Positions 58,998 through 64,000 of a DNA stretch of 64,000 nt are shown here, one piece after another. The DNA lies in contig NZ_CP068393.1 in NCBI RefSeq assembly GCF_018128945.1, positions 806,001 to 870,000 of the forward strand, read 5' to 3'. The translations under genes and the position numbers were made by a program. Source of the stretch: Aristaeella hokkaidonensis (GTDB lineage: Bacteria; Bacillota; Clostridia; Christensenellales; Aristaeellaceae). The notes below the pieces were generated by a model. The model ran no database searches and was not told the origin of the DNA. It was given only the letters and a program-made list of their open reading frames with translations. The number at the start of each line of letters is the position of its first letter. Within the stretch, counting starts at the first letter, position 1.

Positions 58998-60059
58998 ATG
59001 AAAATGCCCTTACGGATACTGCTGATTCTGCTGTGCGCAGCGATGATCCTGATCATTCCTTTTACAGTGTCTTCCCCGAATCTGCTCAATGATGTCAAAA
59101 TGGAACTGATGAACGACGGGGAAGACGAAATTGATTTCGGCAAACTGTTTTTCCCCGGCGCCATGGCGGAAGATCTGCCGGAAGAGGAAGTTGAGGAAGA
59201 GGAACTGGACGGGGAAAAACCGGCTGAAGGCGCTTTTGAAGCGCATCCGGAATGGGTGATCCCGTTTGATTTTACTGTTCCTCCGGCCCCGGACGCTGCC
59301 CTGTATACCGAAGACAGCTATGAGGATGAGACGATCCGCGTAAAGATGGAAAAACAGGAAATGGACGACGGCACCAAAATGTATGTTGCCTATATTCAGA
59401 TTGCGGATCCTTGCCAGCTGCGCACAGGGGTGGCCAATCCTGAAAAGACATCCTCCACACGGACGAAGACAGTGAAAGCGATGGCAAAGTATTACAATGC
59501 CGTGATCGCGATCAACGGGGACAACTATGTGGATAATCCCCAGAAAACCACGTTTGAATTCCGTATGACCAAAGCAATCCGCAGCAAGACCAACAAGACC
59601 AAGGACATTCTGGTGATTGACGACCTGGGTAATTTCCGTTTATTTATAAAGTCCCAGGGAATCAAGGAATTGCCTGATCAACTGAAGAAGGAAGGCCGGT
59701 CTATTATCAATGCTTTCACCTTCGGCCCGGCCCTGGTAAAAGACGGCGTCCTGCTGGAACTGGATGAGAACTACGGATATAATCCCAACGGGCGTGAACC
59801 CAGGACTGCTATCGGACAGATGGGTCCGCTGAGCTATGTGATGGTCATTATCCAGCCCAAGGACCGATCCGGTAATACCGGATTCTCCCAGAGAAAGCTG
59901 GCCGAATTCATGTACAACCTGGGCTGCGTACAGGCGTTCAACCTGGACGGCGGAAACAGCGCTGAAATGGTATTCGGCGACCAGGTGATCAAAGGACAGC
60001 CCGGTGCTGACGACCGTACTCTGAGCGATATTGTCTATTTCGCGACAATGCAACCATAA
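58998..60059 (+). CDS. Secreted/membrane-anchored phosphodiester glycosidase-like (NAGPA domain) protein
   Basis: The 353-residue protein has an N-terminal hydrophobic anchor (PLRILLILLCAAMILIIPFTV), an acidic linker, and a NAGPA domain (about 130-350): VIAINGDNYVDNPQK, INAFTFGPALVKDG, GREPRTAIGQMG and QAFNLDGGNSAEMVFG. This domain cleaves or rearranges sugar-phosphate links, for example at the cell surface or in exopolysaccharide and capsule handling. Directly coupled to the DUF1292 gene. I chose the ATG at 58998; an in-frame extension to 58917 overlaps the DUF1292 gene. Confidence 0.85.
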   Translation: MKMPLRILLILLCAAMILIIPFTVSSPNLLNDVKMELMNDGEDEIDFGKLFFPGAMAEDLPEEEVEEEELDGEKPAEGAFEAHPEWVIPFDFTVPPAPDAALYTEDSYEDETIRVKMEKQEMDDGTKMYVAYIQIADPCQLRTGVANPEKTSSTRTKTVKAMAKYYNAVIAINGDNYVDNPQKTTFEFRMTKAIRSKTNKTKDILVIDDLGNFRLFIKSQGIKELPDQLKKEGRSIINAFTFGPALVKDGVLLELDENYGYNPNGREPRTAIGQMGPLSYVMVIIQPKDRSGNTGFSQRKLAEFMYNLGCVQAFNLDGGNSAEMVFGDQVIKGQPGADDRTLSDIVYFATMQP

Positions 60060-60075
60060 AAGAAAGAAAATTCAG

Positions 60076-60110
60076 CATACTTTCCGGTCTGCAAGCCGGA
60101 AAGTATGTTT
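60076..60110 (+). terminator. Hairpin after the NAGPA gene
   Basis: Perfect 12-base-pair stem CATACTTTCCGG / CCGGAAAGTATG with an 8-base loop but only three T residues. It may stop or slow transcription before the next gene, whose ATG lies 31 bases further on. Confidence 0.7.
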
Positions 60111-60140
60111 CCGTATTCAGAACAGAGAGGTTTTGACGGA

Positions 60141-61091
60141 ATGAATCTGATTGAAGAAGCCGTAATCATTGAAGTGCTGGGCATACGGATGTATGCTTTC
60201 GGAGCCTATGTTGCCCTGGGCGTACTGTTTGCCGTTATCTGCCTGTGCGTTACCGGGCGCAGTCTGTCATTCAAAAAGGGAACATCCCTGCTGACAGCCG
60301 TTCTCTCCGTTCTCTGCGGGGTGATCTGCTCCCGAGTATCCTTTTGTCTGCTGAACAAGGAACTGGGTCACATGACACCCTTGTCCTTCTGGCCGCAGGT
60401 AAACGGCGGGGGCTGGAGCATGTTCGGACTGATCGGCGGTGCGCTGGTGGGAGGAAATATCAGCGCAAGGATCACGAAAGAGAATGCCGGCAAAGTATTG
60501 AATGCGGTCTGTCTTTCGATACTGCCGTTTATTGCTGCTGAGCGGATCGGGGAAAGCCGCATTGAGGATTTTGATATCAGCCGGCCGTTGGACAGCACCT
60601 TCCTGAAAGGCAGTTTCCTGGCCGTGGGTGGAGATGAACCCTGTCTGGCCACGTACTATGTGGCAGCCGCTGTAGCGATCGTCCTGTTCATTGTGCTGGC
60701 GCTTCGGATGTCCCGTAAAGAAAAGGCGGGGAACCTTGCAAACGCTTTCCTGCTTCTTTTCGGAGCGGCTTCCATCATCACAGAAAGCCTGCGGTATGAC
60801 CGGTTCCTGAGCGTATCATTTGTAGGACTGCAGCAGATTGCGGCCGCACTGATGCTTGCGCTGGGAGTTGTGCTGGCTGTGATCAGGGGAAAAAGACCGA
60901 AGTCTGCTCTTTCTGTTGCCTCACTGGTCAGCCTTCCGCTGATTACTGGCGCCGTGATCGGTCTGGAATTCGCCCTGGACCGGACTACCTGGAACAAACT
61001 GCTGATCTACGCGGCAATGATTATTGTAGTTGCCATTCCTGCTGTACTTGGTATGATCCTCCTGAAAACAAACGGAGAAAAAAATAACTGA
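60141..61091 (+). CDS. Degenerate Lgt-like membrane protein, copy B
   Basis: This 316-residue polytopic protein carries Lgt-style parts: EVLGIRMYAFGAYVALGVLFAV (start), WSMFGLIGGALVGGNISAR (compare FYGGLIGG), AAERIGESRIEDFD in the place of the GRxxNFxNxE signature, YYVAAAVAIVLFIVLAL, and ASIITESLRYDRF. Several catalytic residues of Lgt are not conserved, so a changed activity is likely. I chose the ATG at 60141 (GAGAGG upstream); the ORF extends to 60105 inside the hairpin. It is followed by a PlsC-like gene after 15 bases. Confidence 0.55.
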   Translation: MNLIEEAVIIEVLGIRMYAFGAYVALGVLFAVICLCVTGRSLSFKKGTSLLTAVLSVLCGVICSRVSFCLLNKELGHMTPLSFWPQVNGGGWSMFGLIGGALVGGNISARITKENAGKVLNAVCLSILPFIAAERIGESRIEDFDISRPLDSTFLKGSFLAVGGDEPCLATYYVAAAVAIVLFIVLALRMSRKEKAGNLANAFLLLFGAASIITESLRYDRFLSVSFVGLQQIAAALMLALGVVLAVIRGKRPKSALSVASLVSLPLITGAVIGLEFALDRTTWNKLLIYAAMIIVVAIPAVLGMILLKTNGEKNN

Positions 61092-61106
61092 GTGAGAGAG
61101 TAAAAT

Positions 61107-61850
61107 ATGGACGGCACGGATATCCTGATTCAGAAAAAGGCAGGGATGAAAGAAAAGCTGGTTACGAAAATCGTCATCGGTATTCTCAGGCCTTTCAACA
61201 GACATAAAATGGTCAATCTGAATCATATCAGGCAGGACAGTGAAAACCCGCTGGTTTTTCTCGGCAACCATGCCGAGATATACGGACCGATTGCAAGTGC
61301 ATTGTGTTTTCCGGTGCCTGTCAGATTCTGGGTTATTTCCCACATGATGGGAAGATCCCAGGATGTCAGGGCCTATCTGTATGAGAACACCTTCAGCAAG
61401 AAAACCTTCCTGCCCGTATTCGTTCGCAGGCTTCTGGCCAGGCTCATGGGCTGGCTCAGTGTGAATGTCATGTGCGGGCTGAATGCCATTCCGGTATACC
61501 GGGATTCTCCGATGAAGCTGAGAATGACGCTCCGGAAAAGTGTCGAGGCACTGGAAAACGGAGATAACCTGATGATCTTTCCGGAACATCCTGACGGAAA
61601 GTATGTGAAGGGCAGCGTCAGTGAATTGTCTCCCGGATTCCTGATGCTTGCGGAGGCCTGGTGGAAACGATCCGGAAAAAAACTGCGCATTATGCCGGTT
61701 TTTGCCAACAGGGAAAAACGCACGTTTACCTTCGGAGACGAAATTGTCTACGAACCTGAAAACGGATACGCCGCAGAACAGGAGCGAATCCTGCGGGAAG
61801 CCAGGAATCAGCTGCTGCAGCTGGCGGGAGAAAACGTGGCTGAAGCATAA
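61107..61850 (+). CDS. Divergent PlsC-like acyltransferase
   Basis: The 247-residue protein resembles lysophospholipid acyltransferases: FLGNHAEIYGPIASALC (position of the NHxxxxD motif I) and LMIFPEHPDGKYVKG (position of FPEG). The acidic residue expected four places after His is replaced (HAEIYG), so motif I is altered. It may transfer acyl groups to an unusual lipid. A positive N-terminal segment could be membrane-associated. It lies between the Lgt-like gene and a secreted protein gene. Confidence 0.75.
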   Translation: MDGTDILIQKKAGMKEKLVTKIVIGILRPFNRHKMVNLNHIRQDSENPLVFLGNHAEIYGPIASALCFPVPVRFWVISHMMGRSQDVRAYLYENTFSKKTFLPVFVRRLLARLMGWLSVNVMCGLNAIPVYRDSPMKLRMTLRKSVEALENGDNLMIFPEHPDGKYVKGSVSELSPGFLMLAEAWWKRSGKKLRIMPVFANREKRTFTFGDEIVYEPENGYAAEQERILREARNQLLQLAGENVAEA

Positions 61851-61878
61851 ACAGAAGTTGTTGAAAGGAGAGCATCCG

Positions 61879-62484
61879 ATGAGAAGAACAGCTGCAGTCG
61901 TTCTGACGGTTCTGTTGATCATTGCGCTGACCGGAATAACCGGCGCTGAGACGGTTTCCGATATCCGAGACTGGTTCAGTATGCCGACCGCTACGCCGGC
62001 GCCTGATGCTTTCCGGTTCAGGGACGGAATCCGCTGGGGTATGAATCAGCAGCAGGTAAAGGCGCTCGAAGCCGAACAGATGACGGAACGCAGCATGCAG
62101 AACTGGTCCATCATGCTGACAGACGGCAAAGTGACAGTCAGCCGGTTTACGGCAGATCTGGTCTTTATGTTCAGGGACAACCGGCTTCTGATGATTTCAT
62201 ACGAGTTTGCACGGCAGAAGGACGCTGATGATTTCAGTTATTTATCCGGTGCGCTCTGTTCCCTGTATGGTGAAAAGACACCGGCTGAACCGCTGAAAAT
62301 CAAAGCGCTGATGGATGCAATCAACCCAAACCGGTATAAAACTGAACTGATTACAGATGCCGAAGGATGGATGACGGCAGACGGTACAACCATCTACCTC
62401 TACAACTACTCTCCGGAGGCCTTTGCCATCATGTATGTATCCCCGGAACTGGGGAGCCGGATTTATCAGACAAACGGGCTGTGA
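61879..62484 (+). CDS. Secreted hypothetical protein, 201 residues
   Basis: A signal peptide (MRRTAAVVLTVLLIIALTGITGAE) is followed by a Pro/Thr linker (SMPTATPAPDAFRF) and a mixed alpha/beta domain (GIRWGMNQQQVKALEAEQMT, then NRLLMISYEFARQKDADDF and WMTADGTTIYLYNYSPEAF). The RWGMNQQQV segment recalls a repeat found in secreted proteins of gut Clostridia, but no family is certain. AAAGGAGAG precedes the ATG at 61879. A terminator-like hairpin begins near its stop codon. Confidence 0.65.
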   Translation: MRRTAAVVLTVLLIIALTGITGAETVSDIRDWFSMPTATPAPDAFRFRDGIRWGMNQQQVKALEAEQMTERSMQNWSIMLTDGKVTVSRFTADLVFMFRDNRLLMISYEFARQKDADDFSYLSGALCSLYGEKTPAEPLKIKALMDAINPNRYKTELITDAEGWMTADGTTIYLYNYSPEAFAIMYVSPELGSRIYQTNGL

Positions 62485-62500
62485 TTATTCACAGTCCGTT
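62473..62500 (+). terminator. Hairpin at the end of the 61879 gene
   Basis: Stem AACGGGCTGTGA / TCACAGTCCGTT (one G-T pair) with a TTAT loop, overlapping the stop codon. The T run is weak, so termination may be partial. Confidence 0.55.
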
Positions 62501-62545
62501 CACATTTCCACACAAAGAATTCACTGAAAACAGGCCTTGAAAGTA

Positions 62546-62574
62546 TTGACAAAGAAAAGGCTTGGTGATACATT
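62546..62574 (+). promoter_or_regulatory. Promoter of hrcA-grpE
   Basis: Perfect TTGACA (62546-62551), 17-base spacer, TACATT (62569-62574). Confidence 0.8.
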
Positions 62575-62584
62575 ATGCCTGTGG

Positions 62585-62611
62585 TTAGCACTCGAAAGCG
62601 GTGAGTGCTAA
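62585..62611. promoter_or_regulatory. CIRCE operator (HrcA binding site)
   Basis: TTAGCACTC-N9-GAGTGCTAA, matching the CIRCE consensus in full. Outer arms CTGTGG (62579-62584) and CCACAG (62615-62620) extend the inverted repeat by six bases. It lies just after the promoter, so HrcA blocks initiation of its own operon. Confidence 0.97.
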
Positions 62612-62636
62612 CAACCACAGGAAAGGAGACGGTCAG

Positions 62637-63689
62637 ATGCAGATGGACGAGCGCAAAAGACGGATTTTACGCGCGATCATTGACGATTATATTCTGACCG
62701 GCATTCCGGTTGGATCGCGGACAATCAGCAAAAAGTACGAAACCGGATTATCTTCCGCCACGATCCGGAATGAGATGAGCGATCTGGAAGAACTGGGATT
62801 CCTTGATCAGCCGCATGTTTCTGCCGGCCGGGTTCCTTCAGCCAAGGCGTACAGGCTTTATGTGGATTCCCTGCTGCAGTCTGGCGTGATACCGGATGAC
62901 AGCGCGGAGAGCGTTCTGGGTCATTTCTCCGGACGGATTCACCAGATGGAGGACGTCATAGATCATGCGGCCCGTGTGCTGTCCAGCCTGACACAATACA
63001 CAGCAGTGGTTCTTTCCCCGAACGGGCTTGAACCCAGGCTGCAGACAATCCAGCTGGTGCCGGTTTCCATCGGAAGCGCCCTTGTGGTGATTGTCACAGA
63101 TCAGGGTGTTATACGGGACAGTGTTATCCGTATCAGTCCTGAAATGGACGGCGATACGCTGTATGCTATTTCCAGAACGCTGACCAATGAGCTGAAAGGC
63201 TGCACACTGAGCGATGCCTGCAAGGTTCTGCCGGAGCTTATCCGCCGCATGGAAGGAAATGACGAAGTACTCCGCGGACTGTATGGGTATTTCACGGAAG
63301 GTCAGCAAGCCTCCAGAAGCCCTCATGTGGCTGTGGGCGGCACCAGCAACATGCTGAGTTATCCCGAATACAGCGATGTGGACAAGGCAAGAAGTTTTCT
63401 CAGCCTGATGGAAACAAGAGACAAGCTGGCGGAAATTGTCCGCGGGAACGGAGAACTGGCCTTTACAGTCCGGATCGGTCCTGAAACAGGCGTGCCGGAA
63501 ATGGCTGACTGTTCCATCATTACGGCTACTTATTCAACCCGGGGAGGACAGCAGGGAACCATCGGCGTAATCGGGCCGACAAGAATGAGATATTCACGGG
63601 TGATTTCCATCCTGAACATGATGGGACATCAGCTGACGGATATGTTTAACGGCGAGGATGAAAACAATCCTTCCCGGAATCAGGAATGA
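62637..63689 (+). CDS. hrcA: Heat-inducible transcription repressor HrcA
   Basis: This 350-residue repressor of class I heat-shock genes binds CIRCE and is itself stabilised by GroEL. N-terminal winged helix: RRILRAIIDDYILTGIPVGSRTISK and GLSSATIRNEMSDLEELGFLDQPHVSAGRVPSAKAYRLYV. C-terminal: IGVIGPTRMRYSRVISILNMM. The ATG at 62637 follows AAAGGAG; an earlier GTG lies inside the CIRCE element. It is followed by grpE, and dnaK/dnaJ are probably beyond the window edge. Confidence 0.96.
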   Translation: MQMDERKRRILRAIIDDYILTGIPVGSRTISKKYETGLSSATIRNEMSDLEELGFLDQPHVSAGRVPSAKAYRLYVDSLLQSGVIPDDSAESVLGHFSGRIHQMEDVIDHAARVLSSLTQYTAVVLSPNGLEPRLQTIQLVPVSIGSALVVIVTDQGVIRDSVIRISPEMDGDTLYAISRTLTNELKGCTLSDACKVLPELIRRMEGNDEVLRGLYGYFTEGQQASRSPHVAVGGTSNMLSYPEYSDVDKARSFLSLMETRDKLAEIVRGNGELAFTVRIGPETGVPEMADCSIITATYSTRGGQQGTIGVIGPTRMRYSRVISILNMMGHQLTDMFNGEDENNPSRNQE

Positions 63690-63700
63690 AAGGCGCAAAT

Positions 63701-64000
63701 ATGAGCAGGAAGAAGAACGAAATCAACGAGACACCGGAAGAAATGAAGAACGAGATTCCAGCGGAAGAAGAAAAGGAAACCGAACCGAAAGAGGCGGTCG
63801 CTGAAGAGGTTCAGGATCCGGTTAAACAGGCGCTGGATGAGGCCAATGCCAAAGCGGCTGAGTACCTGGCGCTTGCCCAGAGGGTACAGGCGGATTTTGA
63901 AAACTTCCGCCGCAGGAATGAAAGTGTCAGGGCTGACGCCTATGCAGACGGCCGGAAAGACGTAGCCGCCATGATGCTGCCGGTGCTTGACAATCTTGAA
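63701..64000 (+). CDS. grpE: Co-chaperone GrpE (partial, runs off the window)
   Basis: The first 100 residues are seen: an acidic N-terminal stretch (ETPEEMKNEIPAEEEKETE) and then the GrpE long-helix and beta region (AEYLALAQRVQADFENFRRRNE, DGRKDVAAMMLPVLDNLE). GrpE is the nucleotide exchange factor of DnaK. It lies 11 bases after hrcA; the ATG at 63701 has a weak RBS (AAAGGCG). Confidence 0.95.
   Translation, partial: MSRKKNEINETPEEMKNEIPAEEEKETEPKEAVAEEVQDPVKQALDEANAKAAEYLALAQRVQADFENFRRRNESVRADAYADGRKDVAAMMLPVLDNLE

Overview
The window looks like a chromosomal segment of a Gram-positive Clostridia-type bacterium (Bacillota), probably a gut or rumen plant-fibre degrader. This is inferred from gene order and families. 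The order rimP-nusA-rnpM-ylxQ-infB-rbfA-nrnA-truB-ribF, the order ylxM-ffh-rpsP-khpA-rimM-trmD, an infC-rpmI-rplT operon with an L20-type leader, and hrcA-grpE behind a CIRCE element are all typical of Firmicutes. Near-consensus sigma-A promoters and strong GGAGG ribosome binding sites occur throughout. Species cannot be fixed from the sequence alone; no phage, IS element or CRISPR array was seen.

Layout. 1-3.5 kb (minus): a partial MgtC-like membrane protein, a CPA2 cation/proton antiporter and a GH67 alpha-glucuronidase. 3.9-8.7 kb: an AGCS amino-acid/cation symporter, the tRNA methyltransferase MnmM, a secreted PIG-L deacetylase-like protein and a secreted NlpC/P60-like protein. 8.9-14.2 kb: a secreted protein made of about 11.5 copies of a 32-residue repeat, a eukaryote-type (GH13_8-like) glycogen branching enzyme and a GH31 alpha-glycosidase. 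14.2-22.8 kb: the nusA-infB operon behind a long, structured, terminator-like leader. 22.9-27.8 kb: glycogen phosphorylase, then two divergent small genes (one a histone-H1-like Lys/Ala/Thr protein) and a secreted Ig-like protein.

27.8-36.2 kb (minus): two operons. The first is a barstar-like protein, a metallo-beta-lactamase hydrolase, ComEC and HolA. The second is the SRP/ribosome-maturation operon. 36.6-41.5 kb holds a single 1651-residue secreted, very acidic protein with a probable beta-helix and a (Asp-Pro)23 plus Glu-Pro-Glu-Lys stalk, preceded by a LacI-type palindrome. 41.6-49.3 kb: a peptidoglycan-binding protein, pfkA, the infC operon, a GNAT gene broken by one amber codon, a histidine phosphatase and several small housekeeping or unknown genes. 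49.5-53.3 kb: a LURP-one-like protein and a cytoplasmic GH8/GH120 pair for xylo-oligosaccharides. 53.5-64 kb: tRNA-Arg(CCG); an operon of a CofE-like protein, a DUF1643 protein and an acyl-ACP thioesterase; a GT2-GtrA fusion followed by a degenerate Lgt-like protein; DUF896, DUF1292, a NAGPA-type protein, a second Lgt-like protein, a divergent acyltransferase, and hrcA with the start of grpE.

How it fits together. GH67 removes glucuronic acid side groups, GH8 and GH120 split the xylo-oligosaccharides, and none of the three has a signal peptide, so the final steps of xylan use appear cytoplasmic. PfkA, GlgB and GlgP link the sugars to glycolysis and glycogen storage. The most unusual items are the giant acidic surface protein, the tandem-repeat secreted protein, the histone-like gene pair, the structured rimP leader, the orphan barstar and the two degenerate Lgt paralogues.
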